In this document: one piece after another, positions 24,340 to 33,673 of the stretch | How the letters are laid out: every line of letters starts with the position of its first letter | Numbering within the stretch: the stretch's first letter is position 1 | Source of the DNA: Myxococcaceae bacterium | GTDB lineage: Bacteria; Myxococcota; Myxococcia; Myxococcales; Myxococcaceae | Length of the DNA: 37,818 bases | Reading direction: 5' to 3' | NCBI GenBank assembly: GCA_025459425.1 | Contig: JALOQF010000020.1 | Span: forward strand, 1 to 37,818 | The notes under the pieces: model-generated | What the model saw: the letters and a program-made list of their open reading frames with translations, nothing else | Databases searched by the model: none | Told to the model about the DNA's origin: nothing | Translations under genes and position numbers: made by a program

Positions 24340-27305
24340 CAGCGGCCTCCCTTCGCGCCGGGCGCCGAGAACTGGCCGTCTCCCGTGCGGTCGAGGAAGA
24401 ACGGGTTGGTGAAGGCGAGCGGGTAGCCGTTGGTGAGGTTCGCGAAGTCGAAGGCGGGCTCACCCTCTTTCGGAAGAGGTGGGTCCGCCAGCGGCCCGAT
24501 GCGGGCTCCGGCGGCCACGTCCTTCGCGTCCACGACGCCGTCTCCGTCGTTGTCGGTGGTGTCGGGCATGCCGTCAGGAGCGCCGCCCTGGCCACCGCCG
24601 AGATCTCCAGCGAGCAGCAGCGGCCGGCCCGCCTCGATGACGAGCCACGCGTCGCCCGTGACGCCAGCGAGCAGCTCGGCGAGCGGCACCTCGAGCTCCG
24701 CCCGCACGAGCGAGCCCGTGGTCGCGAACGGGTCGGCGGGCAGGGGCAGGTCCTTCACCGTCTTCACCACCTGGCCGTTGACGACGAAGCGCACCTCTTG
24801 AACGGGAATCCACGGGGCCGAGCTCACCTTCACCCGGACCGTGGCGTTCTCCGCCGGCGCGAAGGGGCTCGTGCCGTAGCTGCGCCGTGCGCCCGTCGAG
24901 TCCGAGACGGTCGCCTCGATGACGGGGCCGTTGGTGCCGATCACGCGCCCGTCCTGCACGGCCTGGTTGAAGACGTTCACGTCGAAGCCGGCGCCCGCCA
25001 CCGCGCTGGTGGTGACGAGGTTGAAGGGCAGGCCGGCGGTGTTGTCGGTGAGCGAGTGCGAGTCGGAGTTCGCCGTTCCCACCTTCCGCCGCCCCTGGTT
25101 CAGCACGTACCACCAGAAGGCGCGGTACTGCAGGAAGAGCCCGTTGTCGGAGCCGTTCATCACCTCCTGCGCGTGGTGGCCGTCGTTGGCGAAGGTCGCG
25201 CCAGCCGGCGTGCGCACGTAGATGCCCAGGTTGCTGCCGTCGTCGGCGGCGGGGAGATCTTTTCGCAGGTCCATCGCGAGCGCCCGGGGGAAGCCGAGAT
25301 CGCGGCCGAACTCGGCCAGGGCCCACGGGTGGTTGAGCTCGATGAGCGGCGTGCCGGTGAAGAGCGGCTTCGTGCGCTCGAACAGCAGGCCCGGCTCGAC
25401 CAGCTCGTCGTACGGCCCGCCGTTGCGAGGCAGCGAGGGGTCGTACTTCAGCGGCCACACGTTGTAGTGGCCGATGACGAGCGGGAACGACGAGTTGGGG
25501 ATGAAGAGGAACGGAATGTGGCCCGTCGTCTCGAGGCCGATCACCGTGGTGAGGCGGTTCTCGAGGCCGAGGCTGCGCACCGTCGGGGTGTAGTCGTACA
25601 CCACGTCGTGATCGGTCCCGACCGCGACGTCGAGATCGCTGGCCGAGAACGAGAGCACCCGATCGAAGTCGGGGATCGACGAGTCGAAGCTGGCAGCGCC
25701 GTGCAGGTGGAAGTCGGCCGACAGCGTGCCGGCGGGCTTGAGGCCCACGAGCCGGCTGAGCCGGAAGGTGAGGGTGCTCGCGCCCGGCATGATGGTGGTG
25801 GTCTCGCGGGCCAGCGACCAGAACGGTCCGTGGAAGGCGTAGACGTGGTACCGGCCCAGCGGCACCTCGGCGGTGGCGTCGCCGTTGCGCACCAGCACCC
25901 GGTTGCAGGCCGGTGAAGCGCCCGAGGGCGTGCCCAGCCATGGCGCGCACGAGGTGAACCGGCCGTGCAGCGTGCCGATCACCTTCTCGCGCTCGGCCGC
26001 GTCGACGGGCACCACGAAGATCTCGGCGTCGAGACCCTGCATCGTCGCCTCGTCGACCACCCGGAAGCTGACCGTGCCCGTCGACGGCAACACGAAAGCG
26101 CCCAGGTCTTGCCCGTCCGAGACGCCGGCGAACGCCTTCTCGATCACCTTGCGCCCGAAGCTGTGCACCTCGACGACGTACGACTTTCCAGCCGGCACGC
26201 GCGCCGAGAAGCGCCCGTCGGCGCCGGGGACGATCTGCGTCCACGGCACACGTTGGTTCTCGGGCGTCGACTCGTTGCCCTCGGAGATGATCACGCTGGC
26301 CTCACGCTCCGAGTCCGTCGCGCGCGCGCCGGCGCGCTCGACCCGCCCCGAGATCGTCGCGAAGGCCTCGCCCGTCACCTGCCGCCGCACGTCGAGCGCG
26401 ACGTCGATCGCGCCGCTGACGCCCTTCGTGTCGGCGACCGCGATGAAGCGCTCGAACACCTGAAACCCTCGCGGTGGAACGCGCGTGCGCGGGAGCCCCG
26501 CGGCGCTCACCTGATCGCTGTTGAAGCCCTCGAGCGTGCCGGCCGTGCAGCTCGCGGTGGCGAAGGAAGAGACCTTCGTGTCGCCCGAGTGCGCAGCCGC
26601 CGCGAGGTACGGGAAGGTGCGGAACACGCCGTTGATCGTGAGCAGGTTGAAGGACGGGTGGGTGAACCCGAAGCCGGCGCCGGGCGTGAAGGGGAGCGCC
26701 TCGCGGCCGCTCCAGTAGTAGCCGTCGACGAGGCTCCACAGCTCGGTGTCGGCGCTGCCGTTGACGAGCTCGGTGCGCACGCGCACGCCGCGATCGCAGG
26801 CCCGCAGCTCGTACCGGGTGAAGGCCACCACGTCGCGCCGGCCGTCCAGCCGCCCGCGCAGCTCGAGCGCGACGGCCGTGGGGCGCTCGTCGATGAGGCG
26901 CGAGGCCTCGTACCGAATCGCGTCTCCCGGGAGGATGCCGACCACCTGGAAGATGTTGTTCACCGCGTCCTTCGCCTGCCCGCGCGGGGCGAGGTCGAGA
27001 ATCGAGCCGCCGTTGGGGTCGAGGTAGTTCTGCGTGCCGAGGCCGGCGATCACCACCTCGGCGAAGGCGTTGGCCAGCCTGATGTCGCCGCGCGCGCCGA
27101 GGGCGTTCCACCCGCCGGGGCGCTGCGAGGGTGAGGCGATGGTCTCGATGGCGAGCTGGTCGCCCTGGTCGCTGCACTCGAAGGCCACCTTCGGGCACGG
27201 CGAGGCCACGGTGCACGAGGCTTCACCCGACAGGCAGCTCTCCGAGCGGCACCCGCTCAGGGCCACCGCGACGAGGCTGGCGACGACGACGAACTTCACG
27301 GCCAT
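24339..27305 (-). CDS. CehA/McbA-family (PHP-like) metallohydrolase lipoprotein
   Basis: A 988-residue lipoprotein (ATG 27305; a GTG at 27299 overlapping the upstream stop is an alternative). Lipobox A-L-S-G-C gives Cys19. Residues about 45-330 form a large beta-rich domain. A carboxypeptidase-regulatory-like region follows at about 340-430. The catalytic part (about 525-850) has D-F-H-L-H (H533, H535), G-T-D-H-D (D565, H566), 'ELNHPWA' and 'GTANSDSHS', the metal-binding pattern of CehA/McbA enzymes in the PHP superfamily. The C-terminus has an acidic D-N-D-G-D-G-V-V-D loop typical of Ca-binding thrombospondin-type-3-like segments. Known relatives hydrolyse esters or other bonds (CehA: carbaryl); the substrate here is unknown. 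It is the middle gene of three overlapping genes. Confidence 0.87.
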   Translation of the reverse strand: MAVKFVVVASLVAVALSGCRSESCLSGEASCTVASPCPKVAFECSDQGDQLAIETIASPSQRPGGWNALGARGDIRLANAFAEVVIAGLGTQNYLDPNGGSILDLAPRGQAKDAVNNIFQVVGILPGDAIRYEASRLIDERPTAVALELRGRLDGRRDVVAFTRYELRACDRGVRVRTELVNGSADTELWSLVDGYYWSGREALPFTPGAGFGFTHPSFNLLTINGVFRTFPYLAAAAHSGDTKVSSFATASCTAGTLEGFNSDQVSAAGLPRTRVPPRGFQVFERFIAVADTKGVSGAIDVALDVRRQVTGEAFATISGRVERAGARATDSEREASVIISEGNESTPENQRVPWTQIVPGADGRFSARVPAGKSYVVEVHSFGRKVIEKAFAGVSDGQDLGAFVLPSTGTVSFRVVDEATMQGLDAEIFVVPVDAAEREKVIGTLHGRFTSCAPWLGTPSGASPACNRVLVRNGDATAEVPLGRYHVYAFHGPFWSLARETTTIMPGASTLTFRLSRLVGLKPAGTLSADFHLHGAASFDSSIPDFDRVLSFSASDLDVAVGTDHDVVYDYTPTVRSLGLENRLTTVIGLETTGHIPFLFIPNSSFPLVIGHYNVWPLKYDPSLPRNGGPYDELVEPGLLFERTKPLFTGTPLIELNHPWALAEFGRDLGFPRALAMDLRKDLPAADDGSNLGIYVRTPAGATFANDGHHAQEVMNGSDNGLFLQYRAFWWYVLNQGRRKVGTANSDSHSLTDNTAGLPFNLVTTSAVAGAGFDVNVFNQAVQDGRVIGTNGPVIEATVSDSTGARRSYGTSPFAPAENATVRVKVSSAPWIPVQEVRFVVNGQVVKTVKDLPLPADPFATTGSLVRAELEVPLAELLAGVTGDAWLVIEAGRPLLLAGDLGGGQGGAPDGMPDTTDNDGDGVVDAKDVAAGARIGPLADPPLPKEGEPAFDFANLTNGYPLAFTNPFFLDRTGDGQFSAPGAKGGR

Positions 27306-28390
27306 TGGTTCCACCCATTCGCGGCGTGACACGAGTCGCCGATGAGATCGAGGTACACCTGCGGCGTCGACTGCTTGATGGCCTCCATCGTCGAGAACGC
27401 CTTGAGCTCGTCGAGGCCCTTCACCGTCGCGTCGAGCAGCGCTCTGGACTTCGCCACCGCGACCTCCTGCTCCTTCGTGGGCTTCCAGCCGGTCTCGTTC
27501 TTCAGCCGCGCGACCGTCTCGAGGAAGTGGCCGTAGAACTTCACCTGCTGCGTGAGGATCTGCAGCTTGAATTGTGGCGCCTGCTGGAGCGCTGCGTCGT
27601 ACTGCCGCTTCTCGGACTCGAGCCGGTAGAAGAGCACCGCGATCTGCGCGTCGAGGCGGCCGGCCCACCGCTTCTTCACCTCGGGAAAACGAGACCAGCC
27701 GAACACCGCCTGCACCAGGTGGAGCCCACCACACGGGTGCGCGTACAGGCCCTGCTTGCGCTTGGGCACCTCGGGCAGGCCCTTCTTCATGCCGTCGAGC
27801 AGGTCGGCCGTGTTGCGCTCAAGCGCCGCCAGCGCGTCGTCCATCACCGTGTCGATGCTGACGGGCCCGAGATCGGTGGCGATGGTGCCGCCCGGCTTCG
27901 TCGTCTGCGACAGCACCTCGAGCGTCCAGCCCACGTCCTTCCAGTAGTCCTCGCTCGAGGGCACGTGGCGGAAGCCCTTCTTCACGCTGTCGACGAGCTG
28001 CTGGAGCGTCACCTGGCCCCACGCCGTCGGGAAGGTCGTCGTCATCGGCAGCTTCGCCATCACGAAGGTCTTGGTGATGAGGTTCGAGTGCGGCTCGATG
28101 GGGGTGCGGTCGGCGGCGTAGCGCTGGAAGCCATACGCGTTGCCGATGCCCACGCCGCCGTCGGGCAGCAGGTTGCGGCCGAGGAACTCCTTCGTGATGG
28201 CGTCGGTGGCCTTGCGGCCGTCGGCGGCGAGGAAGGTGCCGCCGAAGGCGGTCATGCCGTGCGCGAGCGCCCAGGGGTTCTTCGCGTCAGCGGCCCACAC
28301 GAGGCAGTGGTCCTTCAGCTGCTGGTGGGCTCTCGCCTTCACCGGCGCTTGCGAGACGACGAGTGACGAAACGATGGCGAAGAGCGACAT
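27296..28390 (-). CDS. Exported hypothetical protein, first gene of metallohydrolase unit
   Basis: A 364-residue protein beginning at ATG 28390, behind a GAGG ribosome-binding site; an upstream in-frame ATG at 28423 lacks one. A short signal-like segment is followed by a helix-rich mature domain, with 'WALAHGMTAFGGTFLAADG', 'WKDVGWTLEVLSQTTKPGG' and 'YAHPCGGLHLVQAVFGW'. H and C residues in the last segment could be functional. I know no family name for it. It overlaps the metallohydrolase gene by 10 bases and heads the three-gene run, so it likely acts with that enzyme. Confidence 0.82.
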   Translation of the reverse strand: MSLFAIVSSLVVSQAPVKARAHQQLKDHCLVWAADAKNPWALAHGMTAFGGTFLAADGRKATDAITKEFLGRNLLPDGGVGIGNAYGFQRYAADRTPIEPHSNLITKTFVMAKLPMTTTFPTAWGQVTLQQLVDSVKKGFRHVPSSEDYWKDVGWTLEVLSQTTKPGGTIATDLGPVSIDTVMDDALAALERNTADLLDGMKKGLPEVPKRKQGLYAHPCGGLHLVQAVFGWSRFPEVKKRWAGRLDAQIAVLFYRLESEKRQYDAALQQAPQFKLQILTQQVKFYGHFLETVARLKNETGWKPTKEQEVAVAKSRALLDATVKGLDELKAFSTMEAIKQSTPQVYLDLIGDSCHAANGWNQWP

Positions 28391-28458
28391 GGTGCCTCGG
28401 GGACGACGCTGGCCTGGGCGCATTCAGCACGATGGGGCGTGCAGCGCGCACACGCTCG

Positions 28459-28487
28459 TATATAGAGCCACACGGCCGGTCACTGAA
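28459..28487 (-). promoter_or_regulatory. AT-rich promoter candidate in divergent intergenic region
   Basis: TATATA (28459-28464) stands out in this GC-rich DNA. On the minus strand it is preceded at a 17-nt spacing by TTCAGT (28487-28482, 3/6 match), which would start the metallohydrolase unit about 60 nt before its ATG. The hexamer is palindromic, so it might also serve the divergent surface-protein gene at 28524. Confidence 0.35.
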
Positions 28488-28523
28488 GGGCGTCGGGAGC
28501 CGCCCGCCGAGGAGTCTGTCTCG

Positions 28524-31500
28524 ATGAGGTCGTATCGAACGTTGGCGCTCGTGCTCGCCGTGTGGGCCGGAACGTCGGCTGCCCAGTATCAGGCGGTGCC
28601 ACAGGCTGGCATCGGCTACCCCGCGTTGACGAACCCGCAGACGGTCACGCTGCTCGCCGCTGGTGATGCGGGAATCGAGCTCGACCGCGGCCGAGCCTTG
28701 CTGCAGCTCCCTTTCACGTTCCAGTTCTACAACCGGCAGTACACCGCCGTGTACGTGACCGCGAACGGGGCGCTGTTCTTCGAGCCGACGACCAACCCGA
28801 ACGATGACTTTCCGTCGAACGTCGCGATTCCTTCGACGACCGAGCCGAACGGCGTGATCGCTCCCTTCTGGGAGGATCTCGACGGAAACAACGGCAACAG
28901 CGCCGTACGTCAGCAGGTGGTCTCGGGACCCAACGGACAGGGGCTGGCCATCGAGTGGCGAGATTGGAATCGGCGATTCGGTTCCTACACGCTGAACTTT
29001 CAGGTCCGACTCTGGGAGAACGGCGTCATCGAGTTCTTCTACGGCACCATGCAGGGCGCCGGGCAGGCGATCTCGGCCACCATCGGCATCGAGAGCCCGA
29101 CGGGTGCGCAGGGGACGAACGGCCTCGGGCCCATCGCGAACCCGGCCGTCGATGGAGGCCAACAATTTCGTTGTCTGAACCGCACGAACCCCAACGCTCC
29201 GGTCCCCTCGTTCGCGCACTGCGATCTCTCGAGCTTCGACCCGATGAACACGGGCACGCCGGTCAGCTACATCCGCTTCGGGCCTCCGCCCGGCGTCGAT
29301 CTGCAGCCGACCCGCGTGCGCGTCACTGGCATCGCGCAGGCCGGCAACGATCTGCAGCTCAACGTCGAGACCACGATTCGCAACTTCGGCACCGTCGCGT
29401 CGCCGGCGTTCTCGTACAAGCTGTACCTCTCGCAAGACACGATCTTCGACCCTCCGCTCGCCGATGGTGGCGTCAGCGACTCCGAGATCGTCACGCCGGG
29501 CCCACGCGGGCCGTTCACGCTCAACCCGAACGCCGTCGTCGTCGACAGCGCGGGAGGCGTGGCGCCGCGCCCGACCTCGGGCACCTTCTACGTGCTCGCC
29601 GTGGCCGACCCGGAAGCGCTCGTCACCGAGACGAACGAGAACAACAACGTCTTCGCCACCTCGACGCCGTTCTTCGCGGGCGTGGATCTCGTGGCCGAGT
29701 CGGTGAGCGGACCTCCCTCGGCCGGCCCCGGAGATCCCGTCACGGTGTCCTACACCTTCACGAACCAGGGCTTCGACCCGCCGGGCGTGGTGCCGTTCAA
29801 GATCTACCTGTCGGCCGACACCGTGTTCTCGCAGGACGACCGGCAGGTCTTCTCGGGCACCCGTGCCGTGTCCGGTGGAGAGACGGTGATCGCGCAGAGC
29901 ACCTTCCTGCTCCCCAGCACCGTGCCCGCCGAGGACTACTTCATCCTCCTCGTGCTCGATGACGGGCCGACCGCGGGCGTCATCGTCGAGGTGTCCGACG
30001 CCAACAACCAGGTCTTCAGCCGCGCGCGCATGCAGGTGCGCCAGGCCGACCTCATCGTCGAGCGCATTCGGGTGGCCCGCCCCGTCACGCCATTCGAGAC
30101 CGCGACCGCGGCCTTCTTCGGCGAGTCGATTCGCATCGAGGCCACGGTGCGCAACCAGGGCGGCGCCTCGGCGCCGAACGTCTCACTCATCTTCTACCTG
30201 TCGGACAACGAGACGCTGAACGGCCTCACCGACCCCTTCATCTGTGACGAGGGGCCCTTCGCGCTCGCGCCCGGCACCTCCCGCACGGTGGAGAAGACGT
30301 GCACGGTCCCCAGCCTCGCCGTGTCCGGGCAGCCGCTGGTGCGGGGGCCGTTCTTCTTCTTCGCGGCGGCGACCGCGGCCGGGCTCGCCGAGACCGACCC
30401 GTCGAACAACTTCGCGCAGGCGCCGCCGCTGCTGGTGCGCTCGCCGGCGCCGAACCTGCTCCCGACGAACCTGCGCGGTCCCCTGCGTGCGGCCGCCGGT
30501 GAGGTCTTCGCCGTCACGCGCACGCTCGCGAACACCGGCAACCGGCCGTCTCCGGCGGTGCGCTACCGCTACGTGGTGTCGGCGAACACCGTCATCACCC
30601 GCGATGATCCGGTGTTGCCCATCGTCACGCCGACCGGCGACGTGAACGAGCGCACGGTGACGCTGGCGGTCGACCAACGCGACACCGCCACCGAGCTCAT
30701 TCGTATTCCGCTCTCGGTGACGCCGGCGACGTACTACCTCGGCGTGCTGCTCGACCCGGACGAGCTGGTGGACGAGGTCGACAAGGCCGACAACGGGCTC
30801 GCGGGCCCCCTGGTCGAGGTCGTCGCCCAGAGCCTCGGCGTGGCGCCCACCGCGCTCCCCGACGCGCTCGTGAACCAGCCCTACCTGGCCGAGCTCTCGG
30901 CCACGGGCACGGTGGCGAGCAGCACCTTCGTGGCCCGCACCCCGGCCGAGCTGCCGCCCGGGCTGACGCTCTCGATGGACGGGCGGCTGTCGGGCACGCC
31001 GACCCGCACCGGCGCCTACGCCTTCACCGTCGCCGTCACCGCGGGCGGTCGCACCATCGACGCGCGCTTGAGCCTCAAGGTGTCGCGCAGCACCGCCTCG
31101 CTCGTCTTGACCACCACGCTGTTGCCGCCGCCGGCGCGCCTGCTCACCTACGACTTCCAGGCGGGCGCCACCGGCGGGGTCGGCCCGTACCGCTTCCTCG
31201 TGTCGAGCGGCGTGCTGCCCTCGGGCCTCGCCCTGAGCGAGCGCGGCAGGCTCAGCGGCTCACCCTCGGGAGATCTCGGCACCTCGACCACCTTCACCCT
31301 GAGCGTCGTGGACTCGGTCGGAAACGTCGACTCGCGGGCGTTCACCATGACGGTGGTCGACGCGTCTCCGTTCCGCATCACGACGACCGCGCTGCTCAAC
31401 GGCACGCTGGGCGCCGACTACCTGGTCGACATCGAGGCGTCGAACGCCGGTGGCGCGCCGGTATCGCGGCCCGTCCGGTGGACGGTGCTCGAAGGGGTGC

Positions 31501-32024
31501 TCCCGCCCGGCCTCACGCTCGAGAACAGCGCCACCGAGCGGGTGATCATCTCGGGCCAGCCGACCGGCGCGGGGCTCTACCGCTTCCGCCTCGAGGCGAC
31601 GGACAACCAGGGCCGCTCGGACTCGGTCGGCTACGTGGTGCTCGTCGCTGGCAACGGCGTGTCGATTCTCGGAGATCTTCCGCCGAGCCTCGATCGTGGC
31701 GCGCAGGTGTCGGTGCAGCTCAACCCCAGCGCCCGCGTCGATGGCGCGCGGTTCATCGTGATGGACGGCAGCCTGCCGCCGGGCGTGAGCATCGACGACG
31801 CCGGCCTGGTGACGGGCACCATCGACGCCGAGGCGCCGTACCGCAGCTACACCATCACCGTCGGCTACGGCGCGGGGCGTGATCAGCTCGTCACGCTCAA
31901 GGCGCTGCGCATCGACGTCGAGCCGCCGCGCGAGACCGTGCGCCGCGGCTGCGCTTCGACGGGAGGCGTGGGGGTGTCGGCGCTCTTCGTGCTCGCAGGG
32001 CTCGTCCGTCGTCGCCGGCGGTGA
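28524..32024 (+). CDS. Large CARDB/putative-Ig surface protein with MYXO-CTERM tail
   Basis: A 1166-residue secreted protein. The ATG at 28524 has a GAGGAG site at 28509-28514 and starts a signal peptide. Residues about 30-250 resemble the NIDO-like/all-beta head of many Myxococcota proteins ('FQFYNRQYTAVYVTANGALF', 'PFWEDLDG'). Next come about four CARDB-like modules, each with D-L-x-[PV]...V-x-N-x-G...Y-L-S-x-D and an E-x-[ND]-x-x-N-N ending. Then several putative-Ig (He_PIG) modules follow, with L-P-P-G-L-T-L...G-R-L-S-G-T-P. The end is R-G-C, a hydrophobic helix and five Arg, a MYXO-CTERM signal. It is likely displayed on the cell surface for adhesion or predation-related contacts; the function is inferred. 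The last four bases overlap the next gene. Confidence 0.9.
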   Translation: MRSYRTLALVLAVWAGTSAAQYQAVPQAGIGYPALTNPQTVTLLAAGDAGIELDRGRALLQLPFTFQFYNRQYTAVYVTANGALFFEPTTNPNDDFPSNVAIPSTTEPNGVIAPFWEDLDGNNGNSAVRQQVVSGPNGQGLAIEWRDWNRRFGSYTLNFQVRLWENGVIEFFYGTMQGAGQAISATIGIESPTGAQGTNGLGPIANPAVDGGQQFRCLNRTNPNAPVPSFAHCDLSSFDPMNTGTPVSYIRFGPPPGVDLQPTRVRVTGIAQAGNDLQLNVETTIRNFGTVASPAFSYKLYLSQDTIFDPPLADGGVSDSEIVTPGPRGPFTLNPNAVVVDSAGGVAPRPTSGTFYVLAVADPEALVTETNENNNVFATSTPFFAGVDLVAESVSGPPSAGPGDPVTVSYTFTNQGFDPPGVVPFKIYLSADTVFSQDDRQVFSGTRAVSGGETVIAQSTFLLPSTVPAEDYFILLVLDDGPTAGVIVEVSDANNQVFSRARMQVRQADLIVERIRVARPVTPFETATAAFFGESIRIEATVRNQGGASAPNVSLIFYLSDNETLNGLTDPFICDEGPFALAPGTSRTVEKTCTVPSLAVSGQPLVRGPFFFFAAATAAGLAETDPSNNFAQAPPLLVRSPAPNLLPTNLRGPLRAAAGEVFAVTRTLANTGNRPSPAVRYRYVVSANTVITRDDPVLPIVTPTGDVNERTVTLAVDQRDTATELIRIPLSVTPATYYLGVLLDPDELVDEVDKADNGLAGPLVEVVAQSLGVAPTALPDALVNQPYLAELSATGTVASSTFVARTPAELPPGLTLSMDGRLSGTPTRTGAYAFTVAVTAGGRTIDARLSLKVSRSTASLVLTTTLLPPPARLLTYDFQAGATGGVGPYRFLVSSGVLPSGLALSERGRLSGSPSGDLGTSTTFTLSVVDSVGNVDSRAFTMTVVDASPFRITTTALLNGTLGADYLVDIEASNAGGAPVSRPVRWTVLEGVLPPGLTLENSATERVIISGQPTGAGLYRFRLEATDNQGRSDSVGYVVLVAGNGVSILGDLPPSLDRGAQVSVQLNPSARVDGARFIVMDGSLPPGVSIDDAGLVTGTIDAEAPYRSYTITVGYGAGRDQLVTLKALRIDVEPPRETVRRGCASTGGVGVSALFVLAGLVRRRRR

Positions 32025-32221
32025 GCCTCCACGGAGTTCGTCGCATCGTCTCGGAGGTCGCGCTGCCCGATGGCCGGGTGCAGGCGACGCTCGAGCTGCA
32101 GTGCGGGTGCACGATCGTCCGGCGCCTCGACGAGAACCGATTGCTCACGGCCGAAGACGGCGCTCGCCTGGCCGTGGGCAAGTACCCGTGTCCGCTCGGC
32201 CACCCGGTCCGCGGCGGCTGA
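32021..32221 (+). CDS. 66-residue Cys-containing protein coupled to surface protein
   Basis: The GTG start overlaps the TGA of the large surface-protein gene (GTGA), a coupling used repeatedly in this window, which is the main reason to accept so short a gene. The protein has C-G-C in the first half and C-P-L-G-H near the end, so three Cys and one His could bind a metal ion. It has no signal peptide, so it is cytoplasmic. The codon bias matches its neighbours. No family is recognised. Confidence 0.6.
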   Translation: MSLHGVRRIVSEVALPDGRVQATLELQCGCTIVRRLDENRLLTAEDGARLAVGKYPCPLGHPVRGG

Positions 32222-32364
32222 GCCGTCTGCCCCGTCGGCGCGCCAGCCTTTCTCCTCGCCGAGGAGCGGCCTGCTTCCGCGCGGGAGGGGTTTCGGGCGA
32301 GGCTCGGAGGGTCCGATGCGCCTTTCGGGTCACCAGTGCCCTTTCGCGGCACCTCGGCGAGCGC

Positions 32365-33579
32365 TCAGAACGACAGCTGCAGCTGCGCCCTGAGCTGGAA
32401 CGTGCCCACCTCGAAGCGCTCTCCGACGGGGAGCCAGAAGAAGTCGGTCTGGAGCTTCAGATCGTGCCGCATCGGGTACCAGCCCACGCCAACGCCGAGC
32501 TCACGCTGGTGCTTCAGCGACGGGTCGGTGCCGGCCAGCGGCCGCAGCTGGCCCCACCGCGCGCTGACCTCGAAGTGGGGCACTGGCACGAAGCCGCCCT
32601 GCACGAAGTACCCCCACGCGGAGCGCGCCCATTCGGTCGAGCTGGCTCCGACGAGTTGCTCGAGCTCGGCGTCGCGCCAGAGCACCTCGCTGATGAGTGA
32701 GACGCCGCGCCACTTGAAGACCACGTCGGCGGCGAGGTGGTCGTACGTCGTCCACCCGTTGCGAAAGGTCGTGCCGAAGGTGCTGCGCTGCCGGGCCGTG
32801 GCCACGTTGCGTGCCGCCGCCAGGCCGATGGCGAGCCGCGGTCGCTCGAGGCGCTCGAGGTCGCCCTCGACGAGATCGTCGAAGCGCCCGAAAGGGCTCA
32901 CCTGCACGCGCGCGACGTAGAGCAGGCCGACGTTGGTTCCGAACCGGTTTCGCCCGTCACCGCCGAAGACGCCCAGGGCGTACGCGAGGCGGCCGCCGAG
33001 GCCAAAGAGATCGTCGCTGCGCAGCTGGAGGCCGACGTCGCGGTCGAGGTTCAGCTCTGCGACGACGATCGAACGATCGACGAGCTGCAGGTTCCCCGAC
33101 GAGACGACGCGCTGCTTCCCGTACGGCACCTTCGTCTGCCCGAAGCGGACGTTGAGGTCGCGCAGCCCCTGCCAGGTGAGGTGAGCGTCGCGCAACACGT
33201 TGGGCGCATCGGCCTCCATGTCGAGGGCCGAGAACGCGAGCTGCACCGTCATCACCCACGCGTCGGTGTACTTCGCCGTGAGGCTCAGCCGGGCCCGGCG
33301 AATGAGCAACTGGTTGAGCCGGGTGGTGGGAGCGCCCTCGGTGGGCACCAACGCCTCGGCGCGCGCCTGAACGCGCCCCCGGAGTTGCAGTGAGAAGTCC
33401 TGCGCCTTGAACTGCACGCCCTCGCCCCACTTCGCGTCGACGGTCGCAGGCGCGCGCGCCGGCGCGCCCGCGTCACTGGGGTGCTCCACCTGCGGGATCC
33501 CTGCGTCGGGCAGGGGAGCGGGGAATTCCTGGCCTCCGTCGACCGAAGCGAACACCAGCGCAACGAGGCAGGGCGTCAT
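32365..33579 (-). CDS. Phosphate-selective porin O/P-type outer-membrane protein
   Basis: A 404-residue porin. ATG 33579 is the first possible start, because an in-frame TAG lies 12 bases upstream. A short signal sequence is followed by a DAG-containing spacer (about residues 20-45). The barrel shows the OprO/OprP-type pattern: 'RRARLSLTAKYTDAWVMTVQ', 'LNVRFGQTKVPYGKQRVVSS', 'DRDVGLQLRSDDLFG', 'YALGVFGGDGRNRF', and a terminal strand ending L-Q-L-S-F. The final Phe is an outer-membrane signal. Family members form anion or polyphosphate channels; selectivity here is not known. It diverges from the selenoprotein-like gene, with 94 bases between the starts. Confidence 0.88.
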   Translation of the reverse strand: MTPCLVALVFASVDGGQEFPAPLPDAGIPQVEHPSDAGAPARAPATVDAKWGEGVQFKAQDFSLQLRGRVQARAEALVPTEGAPTTRLNQLLIRRARLSLTAKYTDAWVMTVQLAFSALDMEADAPNVLRDAHLTWQGLRDLNVRFGQTKVPYGKQRVVSSGNLQLVDRSIVVAELNLDRDVGLQLRSDDLFGLGGRLAYALGVFGGDGRNRFGTNVGLLYVARVQVSPFGRFDDLVEGDLERLERPRLAIGLAAARNVATARQRSTFGTTFRNGWTTYDHLAADVVFKWRGVSLISEVLWRDAELEQLVGASSTEWARSAWGYFVQGGFVPVPHFEVSARWGQLRPLAGTDPSLKHQRELGVGVGWYPMRHDLKLQTDFFWLPVGERFEVGTFQLRAQLQLSF

Positions 33580-33673
33580 GGCCCGAGCGGCCTACGGCGC
33601 CGCAGCGGGGGCTTCATGGCGGCCGTGTGACATCTCCGTTGCGAAACCGAGAGGCGGTCGCCACAGTCGCGCC

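Noticed and set aside
32219-32240. Second TGA-x-x-Cys (TGA GCC GTC TGC) at the end of the 66-residue gene
   Set aside because: The residues before and after are not thioredoxin-like, codon bias fades after the stop, and the frame runs antisense into the porin gene. Coincidence is the better explanation.
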